Assembly (NCBI GenBank): GCA_036250195.1
Contig: JAVHZZ010000001.1
Location: forward strand, 378,759,407 to 378,823,406
Reading direction: 5' to 3'
DNA length: 64,000 nt
Source: Mixophyes australis
Taxonomy: Eukaryota > Chordata > Amphibia > Anura > Limnodynastidae
Shown here: positions 1 through 11,200 of the stretch, one piece after another
Numbering within the stretch: position 1 is the first letter of the stretch
Layout of the letters: each line of letters opens with the position of its first letter
Notes under the pieces: generated by a model
The model's database searches: none
What the model was told of the DNA's origin: nothing
What the model saw: the letters and a program-made list of their open reading frames with translations, nothing else
Made by a program: the position numbers and the translations under genes

Positions 1-660
1 ACTTGCTACTTCCAGTTATGTCTGACCAGTAAGAATATCTGGAGACTACAGCTGATATTAGTCTAAGCACTTGTTAATTTCTCTCTGCAAAGGTGCACCA
101 TACCCTGACAGCTAGACGCTCGGGTCACCTGAGATCAATAAGACTGCTATTTTCATTTCCTGCATTCGGCATCATTTACTTATTTCTTTTTTTTTTGTGT
201 CATTTATGCATGGTGGTTTTTAATGCTCTAAACCTGTCAACATAAATGTCTTATCAATCCTACTATCCAGTTGGACATGACCACAATCAAAAACAAATTA
301 CAGTTTTTAAACTGAGCTTTTCTGATAAAGCGGTTTGCATTATCATTACAAAGGCAGGAGGGAATTAAAGGCTATTTGAATAGCAGCTTTGGGCGTTTTA
401 TGTTGAACGACAAATACACTTAGCTAAGAATTTGAGGGAATAAAAGAAAAAGGAATACGCTCAAACAGCACATGGTCACAGGAGATAGGGAGTATGTGAG
501 TGTATATATAGGTGCAGTTAAATATCATGGAAAACAGCAGACGGCTGTGTGTGGTGTGTACAGTGCAGTTAAGTGCTATAGTTGGTTCAGTGGCTGAGCC
601 ATAATTTTTGATATTCAGTGGAAGTGGAAGGAAGATCGAAAATATCTCGCTTGGAAAATA
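1..660. other. AT-rich non-coding sequence, nothing recognised
   Basis: No exon, RNA or repeat that I can name. A short T-run lies at 187-197. Open frames here are short, lack splice signals or family motifs, and look like chance. Confidence 0.5.
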
Positions 661-1660
661 ATGAACATATACCTGCCAGCGGTTGCTGCATCTGAGCAAA
701 GAGGCGCAGAGTCACACACACCCATAGGGTTCTTCAAGGACCCCCGCAAGGAGGCATGTTCTTCGCTACATGAGATGTGCAGGTCATGGCCCTCTATGCC
801 AGTCTCTAGCCAAGCAACTGGGACACAAGTAGCAGAGGTCAGAACCGAACCAGAATGGTGAGGCAGAAGAGTAGGCAAGAATATGCAACAGTCAGAACCA
901 GGATAATAAGGATGAAATGGAACTGGATCAATAGTACACTGGAATAGAACCAGACTAGAGGTGTGAGACCCAATACTCTGGCACAGGAATGGTGCTAAAG
1001 TCTGCCTTATATAGGCATCTCAGTAACCCTTCAGGTGGTCAGGGCCATCACCAGATTATTGACCGCCTATTGGAAATCCTAAAATCACGGCCTGTTGCCT
1101 AGCAACAGGTGCACCTTCTCAGATTGGCCGAAGGGGCACCAGGTAGTCTCATCCCATTACAAGGCAAAGTGTCATGCATCACTCCCTGTAGTGGTGGAGG
1201 TAAGCATGGACAGGGTCGGATTAACCATAGGTCTAACTGGGCTACAGCCCAGGGGCCTCGGGCATCCAGGGGGCCCTTAAAAGTGCTCAACAGCATTATT
1301 GATCGGTCGGGGGTGGGGGCGCCCCCAGCCAGATCAATGCTGCTGAGCACTTTCACTGCAGTTCTTCCCCGGCGCGCTGTAGTCTCCTTACTGAGGAGAT
1401 CTCGAGAGTCTCACTCTCACGAGATCTCCTCAGTAAAGAGCGTACAGCACGCCAGGGAAGGACCGCAATGCCAGGAGAACAGGAGAAGGAGGTAAGTGCC
1501 TTGGGGGCGGCTCGGATCACGGGGGGGGGGGGGGGGGAAAGCCCTCACGGGGGAATGGAGGCCCCCTTAGCCCAGGGGCCTCCATTCCCTTAATCCGGCC
1601 CTGAGCATGGACGGCGCCCGACAACAAGAAGCCAACATACACTGTGGTAAAAGTGGACTT
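661..1660 (-). mobile_element. Gypsy/LTR-type sequence remnant, interrupted by a hAT MITE
   Basis: The stretch reads like the long terminal repeat or leader of a Gypsy-type element in reverse: repeated 'AGAGGTCAGAACCGAACCAG' and 'CAGTCAGAACCAGGATAATA' style phrases, a GC-rich run near 1020-1200, and continuation of the same text after the MITE at 1211-1603. Similar prose occurs at 5550-6050. No coding domain survives and the borders are not defined. Confidence 0.35.
1211..1603. mobile_element. 393-bp hAT-type MITE
   Basis: The ends are inverted: CAGGGTCGGATTAA at the left and, read in reverse, CAGGGCCGGATTAA at the right. The element is flanked by an exact 8-bp direct repeat AGCATGGA (1203-1210 and 1604-1611), the target-site size of hAT transposons. 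Inside, an inverted repeat CTGAGGAGATCTCG/CGAGATCTCCTCAG (about 1393-1434) could form a hairpin, and a G run lies at 1520-1537. It has no coding capacity and depends on an outside transposase. Confidence 0.85.
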
Positions 1661-2677
1661 CAAAGATGACACAGATTGAGAATTTGGTCGGAACCTCAAA
1701 AATCACTAGATTTAATAAACGTCAGAATAATAAAAAGGCATAGAAATGAATGAATGAATATAAATGAACATCATTCAAAAAAATCAGCAACTCCATTGGA
1801 GCAAAATACTATTAACTAGATTACATATTTATTGTAATAAATATAAAGAAACGCAGACTACATGGATCTGCAGCATTCATAGGGGTGTGGTTTACCCAAA
1901 TAGTTAGTGTGCCTTATCAAATGTGAAAAATGCAGAAATACTGCAGAATTACCATAGTGTATATACATATATTCTAGTTCAACATTGTTATTTTTAAAAA
2001 TAGCCAAACCTGCCAGGTCAGATTGGGTGCTGGGGAGCAGAAGAAGAAAACTTATAGCTCTAGAGTGAGGGAACAAGTTAATAAAAATACAGGTGAATAA
2101 AAGGTTTTAGGCACCAATGCCCATATTTCCATCATTATAAAGCTGCTTGAATATGTCGAAGTCGGGTATAGACTATGATGTTTCTTGCCCTTGAGAGAGG
2201 TCAATTTTTTAGAATGTTCTGAATTTCTGCATAAATGGGACCTTAAATATGTCCAGATCTTCATCTAAGTCATACAAATAAAGAGGACCTTAAAAAAAAA
2301 AAAAAAAAAAAATATCGAGCATACAAAAGAAAATACTTTTTCATTAATTTATCGATCAAATATGAAATTTGTTTGTTAGAAAAATTATGTCAGACTCTAG
2401 GATTATCAGTTCAGTGATAATTAAGAGTGTCAACCAATGCAATGACAATCAGGAGTGAGTCTGGATGACCCTGTCCTATTTAAAAAACATAAACCTACGT
2501 CTTCACTACCAAAGACTGGTCTTCACCTCATAGGCTTGGGAACGCATGCCATGCCTCGTTCAAAGGAGATTTCCCCATTTGCTGGAATAAATTGTACAAA
2601 TTTACTGAACCACCGCCAGATTGACAATGGGTTCTTTTTCCTTTACAAAAAAACTCTAAAGCAGCTGTAACATATGG
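1661..2677. other. AT-rich non-coding sequence with poly(A) tract
   Basis: No gene recognised. An A-run of about 22 lies at 2292-2311. The minus strand between about 2100 and 2290 has a short peptide-like run (YDLDEDLDIFKVPF) without a known family. Confidence 0.4.
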
Positions 2678-3499
2678 GTTAACTCCTTAATCAGCTGAAT
2701 AGAGGTAGGAAAAAACAAAACAAAAAACTAAAACATGAAGGTATATAAGGTGACTAGTCCTTCCCTTTGGGGAATTTTTCAGCCGAGTGTGAAGTGTGTA
2801 TGTTAGTTAAGAGTGTTCAGTGATTTTCGACCTATGTGGTGTAAATGTTCCCGACGACTCCAGATGGTTCTTGCGACACGCAAGGACAGGGGTGGCTCTT
2901 TGGGGACAATCTCTTGGTTATTCCAAAGTGCCAAATGCAGTGTTGGAGATTCTGCCCTCCTTTTGTACGACGACTCTGCAGCATTGGGAGTTATACATGG
3001 TTGATGGTAAAGGCTGTGGCAAGTTCTAACCCAGCCAGTATAAGAATGCTGGACGATAAAGCAAATCACCACTACGTACTTTGAAAAGCTTGTCGAAGGT
3101 CACAGGCACCTATCTAATGTCATATCTGTGCTATGTGCAGACCAACAGTGAAGCCATGTAGAATGCTCAGGAGATTATATACAATCTCCCTGACCCCACC
3201 ACCAAAAGCCAAAAAACTCCTGTCCCACACAAGCCTGTTTTAGAGGCGATTTTCTTCAAGATTTTTTAGATAGCAGAGAACAGTTAGTAAGCCTTTCCTT
3301 CTTAGTAATTTTTCAGTGCCTGTTGAAAAAAGGCAAGTAAATCTCATCATCATGTGTGTGCAGTGTGATGATCCTTTAAATGTTGTTGACATCCATGTTA
3401 GATAAGTTTGCATCTAAGGAAGATTTATGTTAATGTCATATTATACTCATATCACATTTAAGTCCCTCAAGTGCAGGTGGATCCCTGGGTTCTCTAACT

Positions 3500-3712
3500 G
3501 AGCTTGATTGCTCACCTGACAATGAGTCGGGAGAGACTGTGGAAGAACCCAGGTTATTTAACCCCTGATGTGGTGAAAGTTCTACTTAAACACATTAAAA
3601 AAACATCTATGGGAATAGAAGATACCCCAGTTTCCTCCTCTTTACAGGATTCTCTATCTGATGATCATCAAAGAAAATTCAGAGTATCCTTTGCACACCA
3701 AGTTATTTAATA
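3500..3712 (+). pseudogene. DIRS-like ORF1 (gag-like) fragment
   Basis: A 68-codon open frame from 3504 containing NPGYLTPDVVKVLLKHIKKT and MGIEDTPVSSSLQDSLSDD, resembling the conserved part of DIRS ORF1 where a helix is followed by '(M/L)GIE'. It ends in TAA after VI. No start of its own is expected; it is a remnant of a longer frame. Confidence 0.45.
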
Positions 3713-4276
3713 TCAAATACATATTCCAATCCTGGCGCAAAATTAAATAAAACATACAAATAATATCAATTTAAAAAGGTATGTATTAGATCATAAAAGA
3801 AAAATATGAATAAAGAAAAGGCAATAAAAAAATCAGTGCACTGATATAAAGACATATATATGTCATAAAGAATACTAATAATGAATGGCATAAAATGTTA
3901 AATCACTGTGGTACCTGTATAGATAAGCACTTAGCCAAAATAGGTTGACATCTGTTTAAACAGCAACCGTCTTACACAATTCCATCTTGCACCATTAATC
4001 TTTCCTGGCACACTGCCATTACTCTAACAAGCCCATTGTTAGCTTGTTTTGGGAGGGCCAAGCAGTGATTAAACTGTATGTCTGTAGGGTCTAATATACA
4101 CCCAAAGACGAGGACTCCATTGCAAACAGTCAATGATGAAGAGGAAGACAAGCAGGCTTGTCTGTAGAATTTGCAGGCAAATTCAACAGTGTTACATTGA
4201 ATAAAGACACCCATTGTTACATTGAATAAAGATCCACCCACCCATATGTTGGATCTTACAAAGGACATGCACACTT

Positions 4277-4337
4277 AACAAACCAAGCACTTCAGCGACA
4301 AGAATGCCACGTTTGTGGCTGAAGTGCTTGGTTTGTT
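4277..4337. repeat. Perfect 20-bp-arm hairpin
   Basis: AACAAACCAAGCACTTCAGC at 4277-4296 is followed after about 21 bases by its exact reverse complement ending at 4337. It lies just outside the hAT remnant and inside the DIRS-like element. It may be a foldback tip or a transposase-binding structure. Confidence 0.75.
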
Positions 4338-4417
4338 TGGGCCCCCACTAAACCGGCTATCAATGCCCTAAAGGCATGTTAGACCAACAGTGCTGTGAAA
4401 TGAATTCTACACTGTCA

Positions 4418-4915
4418 AGATGTTGTTGTCATCATCATCCTCAGCCTCATCAGTGTGTACATCAGCATCACAGACTATTCATTTTGATGAACATCATCTT
4501 TTCCACATTTTTAGGAAGTAACCTCCTACGTTGATCACTGAGAAGACTCTCGGCTGTGCTGAAAACTCTTTCTGAGTACACACTGGTGGGTGGGCAGCTT
4601 AGGTATTGCAAAGCAAGTTTGTACATGGGTTTTCAAATACAGTGCTATATTAGGATTTCAGCACTCTGAAAAATCATCTCTTTTATAAGGGTGTATATGA
4701 GACCACACACACTTTGTAGTGCAAATTCAGAAAAATGCCTGCTCTATACTGCTCTATAATGTGACCTAACCCTTCTCTGTCCCTCTCTCAAATGGCGCTA
4801 GATCGTCGTGAAGGCGGGTATTTATTGATTCCAACAATCGCGCGATCCGATGACGTCACAATGACGTTTTGCCTCGTTTTGGAATCCGAATAGGCGCGAG
4901 AGTACCGAGCCGACT
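4418..4915 (-). mobile_element. Truncated copy of the window's hAT family
   Basis: 4418-4640 matches the 3' coding end of the large hAT element (compare 41262-41575: hAT dimerisation domain, YLSCPP and SVYSERVFSTA in reverse). 4740-4915 matches that element's opposite end (compare 44490-44680: CTCTGTC...AAATGGCG, then GATGACGTCA followed by ATGACG). The middle is deleted and the terminal bases are missing at both sides, so it is a dead internal-deletion remnant. Confidence 0.7.
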
Positions 4916-5519
4916 CTAATAAAAACTATCCAAGATGGAGACCCACTGAAGTATACTGTGGACAGAGGAATGGAAAGTAGCTTTAAGAAATTGCAAGTTC
5001 CTCAAGTACAATACTTAAGTCTGGGGTAGCTATTTTTTGAGTCTCCAGAGCACTTATTGGATAAGGATACAATAGAGAAAATAAAAATAGACCGTATTCA
5101 CTTAAAAAATATTGAACCTATACGAAAAGGAATTGTTTACCTTTGTAAAGCCTCTTTGGATACAATTACTATCTTATATAGAAGTATAGCTTTAGCATCC
5201 AAGAGAGATTTATGACTGCGTCCAAGGTTGGCAAATCCACAGTCAATGAATCAGTTAATCACACTTCCATTTGCTGGAAATTTTTTGTTTGAAGAAAAAC
5301 TAGACTCAAAAGGTAAATCCCATTATTTGCGGCAAGATAAGAGAACAAAGCATTTTATATCATCCAGGTTCTTAGAACTAACGGTTACATAACGGTTAAG
5401 ATAAACTTTTAGAACAGATGGTATGGAGGTCTTCACCTTTAGCAGCCGCCTTTCCCGTACAGCTTTATGTGCTCACAGGTATTTGGATGCCCCCAGGTCT
5501 GACGCTGTAGCGTAGTAAA

Positions 5520-6056
5520 AGTTTATCTATGGGCCGTAGCGTAGGGTGGAGGTTAACCGGAACACAGAAGGCAGATATCAAAGAGAGGCCACAGGTCATC
5601 ATCAAAGGTCAGCAGCAAGTGGGGCAAATGTGGACAAGCCAGAGGTCAGGGTAGGTTGCAGACAGAAGTAATTCAGTAAGCAGGCAGAGGTCAGGGGCAA
5701 TCAGCGTTCAAGCAAGGTCAAAGATCAAAGCCAAAAGGTCACAACAGGAATCAAGTCAGCAGCAACAAATCCATAGGACAACAGAAAATTAAGCAAGTCA
5801 GCAACAGTGTAGAACACGAACGCTATAACCGTCAAGGAGGCTAAGCTCTCCCTGCCATAAATACTAGTATTGCACAATCAAGAGGAAGACAGGCAGGAAG
5901 CCTGATCAGCGATAGGATGCTGATCGTTAATTAACTCACTGCGCACACGCCTGGCTGGCCCTGCTTGCCGGGACGCAGAGCTGCTCACAACACAGTCCCG
6001 CCATTTCCATGGTGATGGCTGATGGAGGCAGCAAAGAACCAGCGTGGCTCATAACA
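5520..6056 (-). mobile_element. LTR-like insertion in the DIRS-like element
   Basis: A stretch rich in 'GCAGAGGTCAGG', 'CAAGGTCAAAG' and 'GTCAGCAGCAA' phrases, typical in reverse orientation of Gypsy-type LTR/leader sequence, and different from the AT-rich DIRS-like flanks. It ends near CATAACATAGG. Borders are uncertain. Confidence 0.35.
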
Positions 6057-7119
6057 TAGGGAAGCATTGTTTTCAGCTCTTTGGTGGTACACGTTTAAAC
6101 AACCCTTTTGTTAGCTTAGGAAGACAGAAGGTAATCCAGGGCCAAAGACCTTGCAGTGACTTGTCCCTAAGCAAACCTTCTGGAATCCTGGGGGAGGGGG
6201 GGGTACGAGGACTTCAAAGTGTGCAGGGACTTGGATACTCACCATTCAAGATCACTGGGTTTGCACCATTATTTGCAGAGGGTACAAGATAAAGTTCCAC
6301 TCTATACCCAGAAACCATAGATTTGTGAAATTCAAAATCCCTTACTTGGAAGTGGAATTGAATGCACTATAAAATCTATGGACATTGCTAATGGAACAAG
6401 TAATTTCTCCTATTTCTGTGAAACAGAAAGGCACCAGCTTCTATTTTCAGCTTTTTCTGATGCAGAGAGCATCAGGAGATTTCTGAGCAGTCCTAGATCT
6501 GAGATAGCTCAATTAATTTACTTATGCAAGTCATTTCCAAAGGAAGTCAGTACAATCCATTCTCCAAACTATAGAGAAAGGAGATGTTTTGGCAACAAAA
6601 GTTCTACATTCCTATTATGCCTCATCATCAATTCAGCAAATTATTTCTTCTGGTCAGCATTTCCAATTTACGCATTTCCCATTTAGAGAGTTTATTTCAC
6701 TATTGAACTTCACCAAGGTGTTTTTGGCCCACATGGCCGCTCTCAGAAAACAAGGAATCACATTATAGCCTTATCTGTACAATATTCTGGTGACAGGAAT
6801 CTGAGAAGAAAAAAAGTTGCCAAACACAAAAACTATCAAAGTGATAATATTTTTGCAAAAACACAGTTGGATCATCAACACAGTAAAAGGTCACCTGGTG
6901 CAGTGTCAACAGCTACAGTTCCTAGAAATGCAGCTAGACACAGCAAAAGATCTCAAAGTTCAACATCTAGCATACCAACTTCAGCTTCAGAAAAATGTGC
7001 CATTAAGGATAAGCCCTTCCTTGGGCAAGGTGGCATTTGACAAGTCTTCAACTGGACATACTCAATCAGTCGGATCCAACTTCACTAGATCAGGCCTACA
7101 AATACCGCTAGGATATCAA

Positions 7120-7311
7120 TTGGATGGTAGCAAAATACAAGACTGAAAGTTCAACAAGTGTCCCTCTCACAACCACAACTGACTGTGCTCACCACAGACT
7201 CCAGCGCCAAAGGCTGGGGATCTCATCTATTCTCACTTGTGTGGTTGATTTGTGTGTTTTAGGACAGCTTGGGAAGACACCAAAGAACAAGAGGAGTCAC
7301 ATTCTATAAAC
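7120..7311 (+). pseudogene. DIRS-like RNase H fragment
   Basis: The frame with QPQLTVLTTDSSAKGWGSHL carries the RNase H signature T-(D/T)-(D)-(S/A)-S-x-x-G-W-G-x-x-L seen in DIRS and related retroelements. It is close to the right inverted terminal repeat, the position expected after the reverse transcriptase. The catalytic aspartate is present but upstream frames are broken. Confidence 0.5.
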
Positions 7312-7340
7312 TTCCCCATTCAGCTGATTAAGGAGTTAAA

Positions 7341-8182
7341 CTCTACATTACGGATGCCATAGAGTTTTTCAAGGAAATAAAATTGAGAGTAATAATTATT
7401 AAATATTACTACTTTATAATTACATTTTTGAACTTTCCACAAATAGGAATGGAATTATTAGCATGAAAATATCTGTGCTCATATTCTTCTAACCTCCTTC
7501 ATTAAGAGAACACAATTTACTGGAGCACCAAGTTTGATAAATGTCCCCCAAAAGCTCTCTGGATATGCAATGCAGAGGGCTTATTGGGAAACATTTATTT
7601 ATGTGGAAGCTAAGGTGAACTTTCTTTTTTATACAGTAGATTCCATGTTTATTTATTCAACAAAAATAAGTTATGACAGTAAAATCTGATATGCATTATT
7701 TGTCATGTGAGGTTAGATTTGCACAATTGTAGGATTTGGTGTCGACTAGATGATTATTAATTATGTCTCAATATGTAAAAATACAGATCTGAAAGAGAAA
7801 GCAGTTTCTTTTAGAACATGTTACAATACATGTGAACTAGTAGAGACAGACAAGTACATATTGCACAGGCTCTCTGCCTACCAATGTCACAGATCTGATC
7901 CATATTATTGTAGCTGTGATTTGTGCTAACCACTTTTAGCTGAGATTGATTAACACAATTACAATCAAAATCGGCATCATTGAAACTTCAATTACTCTGC
8001 TATAGCACAGAGCCATAAATCTGTAAGTAGGATTGAGTTAACAATGCACCACTGAATCTCTGATGGTTTCCTGTACATTGTTATACCTACATGCACAAAC
8101 AATGTGAGATCTGCATTCAACAAGACATGACTGTGTAAGTACAATGCAAATAAATAGGATAAAATGCCAACAGCTTACTCAC
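7341..8182. other. SCLT1 intron or distal sequence, nothing recognised
   Basis: AT-rich. The next SCLT1 exon (expected to start in phase 2 and encode an LHxELK-type sequence) was looked for on the minus strand and not recognised here. Confidence 0.4.
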
Positions 8183-8238
8183 TTCTCATTCTCCTTGACA
8201 ATACTTTCTAGCTTTACTTTCATTTTACCCATTTGTGC
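8183..8238 (-). CDS. SCLT1: SCLT1 coding exon
   Basis: A 56-nt minus-strand exon with acceptor TTTTCCTGTAG before 8238 and donor GTGAGTAAG from 8182. It starts in phase 0, as the preceding exon requires, and encodes [18 protein letters not shown] plus two bases, closely matching human KQVGEMKLQLENVIKENER (M-K-x-x-L-E-x-[IV]-[IV]-K-E-N-E). The heptad-like spacing agrees with the coiled coil of the family. The next exon would start in phase 2 and was not recognised to the left. Confidence 0.9.
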
Positions 8239-11200
8239 CTACAGGAAAAATAGTATAAAAAACAAGCACATTAAAACAAAATTAGACACAAGGAAAATGA
8301 AAGAGAACCTGTCAGATTTGGTTTTATTAATAGTTATATAGTGCAGTATGTAAGTGAGAGCATAGAACACAGCATCGCCCTATATGCAAATGCTGGGACT
8401 CTGTGTGAGAGTCGGCCAATAGTCTGCATTATACGCAGTCCTGGGGGCTTCCATTTAGTTTCCCTTTTTCACGAACAAGGTAGCTGTAATTTCAAAAGGG
8501 TATGATGCAGACTGCATGAATGCTCTCACATAGACATTTACATATAGAATGCTTTGTTTTTATACTCTCTTCCAAGCAGCGGGAGCACAGAAACACTCCT
8601 ATGTTTTTGGGACACATATAGGTGGGAATTAAATTGACCGCGTTACTCGTGAGAGCCACATGCAGAATTCCGCATTAAAATTACCGTACTAATGGTAATA
8701 AAGCGCGGGCCACGTTACTCTCTTGAGTAACACGGTCAATTGAATTCCACCCATAGTGCCTAATAAACCCATATATGATAAATTATCTTCAAAACATACA
8801 ACACAAGAGACATTTTCAATATATAAAGGTGTGTCCACATCTATTAACAATTTGTTAATAGATGTGGATATATGCTGGTGCTGCTCCTGACGCTTATCCC
8901 AACAACTGGAATGAGGTGGTGCATCATTTAGTTGTTTATGCAGCTGCTTGGACAAGCTGCATTGAGAATAATGAATTGCACTTTCCAACTTCAGGGAGAA
9001 GCTTCAGGATCTCCCGAAACGTGAGGTCCACTACTTGGTGGGACGTGGGCTGAATAAAAGATATAAAAATAAATCTATATTATATATATATTTTTTTCTC
9101 TCTTAACTAACTACAGTACTCTGAAGCGATACATTGTTTTGAGCTACAGATGATTGTAAGCCGATACTGCCAATAAAAATGCAATTCAGGCCCTAGTGCC
9201 AGAATCCCAGAAGAAATTTTAATTTATGTTATGATAGAGAGATAGACATTCAAATTCTAGAAATATAAAAGTTAAAAAGGTGAATCATTAGATGGGCCCA
9301 TCGATCCTTTACAGTCATGTTAAAAATAAATAATAGGAGTAAGAAATACCTGATAAAAATGGAGTTGCTCGCTCATTTCTTCATTGTACTTCTCAAATTC
9401 TCCACTTGGGAGATTCACATTTCTAGAGAAAGAAAAAGTAAAATTTGCATAAGAGGAGTGCAGATTGTATGTCTAGCTGTTCTATTTTTGTACAACATGT
9501 CACTAATCACTAATGCTGTGTTGACTTATTAGCAGGTTTATTTAAACCCTTCTTAAAAGGGTATTTGAGTTATTTACATATTTAAATTAGATTGGAAATA
9601 TCAAACTGCTGCCTTCTGTAGTTGAAAACTCTGGGATTCCTCATCTTTCCCAGTTCTAGCTTTCTGTTGAAGCTAATACAATAGGTGCATAGAAAGAGCA
9701 CAGCACACTATGGGCATGTTGCAGAGTTGAGCACATGCCTGTTTGCGTAGTGTAAACTGTGTGCTTTTGCTATGAGCATGCCTACACCTATGCAGATTTG
9801 CATGCATGCACACTTGCGCCTGAAGATGCATGACAGCGGAGGGAAGGGGCAGTCCAACGTAAGCCGAGTACAGTTAGGGCGTATTCGTGGAATTACAAGC
9901 AGATGCGGAGCTAAACGCCTCTTTCAGCCATATTATAGGAGCACTAGGCTGGTGCAAATATACGCTGATGATGATGATGAAGATTGTCAGCACTAGCTAA
10001 CCACTTTTAATTGGATGTTTGCGGTTTCAGCTCTGACACTGCTGGGTGCTTTCTTTTTTCATCAAGCATACATAATAGGGTTTTGTGCGTGTATTTTTTA
10101 GCAAAAAAATAATTCCTTACTTTCATTTGTATGGGAGACAGAAGTTTCTATCTGCTGTATTATATGATGGACGTAAAATAATAAATGTATGTATACATAT
10201 TTCACTTTGTAAAGTGTGTGTGTGTGTTTACGCCTGCCATTCACCAGACACATATACAGAGCTGGACGCATTTTGAGTTGCGCCCGACTCAGCACATGGG
10301 CTAAAATACACTACTTTTGGGCCATAAATTATGCCGCAGTTGCATTGAACCCTGCATCAGGCCCTATATGTAAAAATAGGGACGCTGTGAGTTTTGTCCC
10401 ACATTCCGCATTATATTTATTTATACCTATAGGTGTGAAAGCAAATGTCTGTTATCAATAGAATTTCTAGATTATTATTATAAGGCACCACAGTGCTCCG
10501 CAGCACCGTACAGTAAGGAAAACAGTACATGTATAACACATACATGAAAACAAAGGGTAAGAAGGACCCTGCTCATCAGAGAGCTTACATTCTAAGTGGA
10601 AGAGGGCACAGCTGCAACAAGAGGAGCAAATGTGTCTCAGAGTGGAGATTGGGACAGTTGTGAGGGTGCATTATTGTGAATAGTGTTATCAGGGATAAGA
10701 TCATCTCTAAAAAAAAGAGATGGGTTTTCAAAGAGCGTCTAAAGCAGTGGTTCCCAAACTTATGCAGTTCACGGCACCCTTACAGTCTCCATAATTTTAT
10801 CAAGGCACCCCTCCAAAATAATTACTGCATTATTGCAGTCATGTTTTATAAGTAGTTGGGTCAAAAAAACGTAATAAGTATTTAGGTCAGGACAGAAATA
10901 CTTATTTAGTTGTATGCAAATATAATACACATAAATCCAAGGGAAAAGAATATTTTTATATATTTTTTTCAATTATATTTCTGTTAAAGAATAATTTACA
11001 GCTAACTCACACTCTGCCCCCTCTGCATCCCATCACTCTGCCCCCTCTGCATCCCAGGGGCCAGGGGACCCAGCATCCTCCTCTCTCCTGCTGCTTGTCA
11101 CTGAATGTCGGGAGTGTGTTCTTTATTTCTCTTCCTGGCTGCGGCACCCCTGTGACAGCGGCGCAGCGCACATTTTGGGAACCGGTGGTCTAAAGATTTG

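Larger units (their letters stand above)
2678..7340 (+). mobile_element. Decayed DIRS-like retroelement with inverted terminal repeats
   Basis: A 23-bp sequence at 2678-2700 (GTTAACTCCTTAATCAGCTG...) recurs inverted at 7318-7340 with one mismatch, as expected for DIRS-type elements, which have inverted rather than direct terminal repeats. Between them, plus-strand frames give a gag-like piece near 3520-3700 (DVVKVLLKHIKKT then MGIEDTP) and an RNase H-like piece near 7165-7235 (LTVLTTDSSAKGWGSHL), the DIRS/Ty3 form of the RNase H motif. Frames are broken by stops and shifts. A hAT remnant (4418-4915) and LTR-like sequence (about 5550-6056) are inserted. Family assignment is by motif recall, not alignment. 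Confidence 0.6.

Noticed and set aside
9610..9668. Candidate for the missing SCLT1 exon on minus (peptide starting [10 protein letters not shown])
   Set aside because: The opening residues resemble human KAVCQGEGDD loosely, but no good GT donor follows, the length is 0 mod 3 instead of 2, and a TGA lies just beyond.
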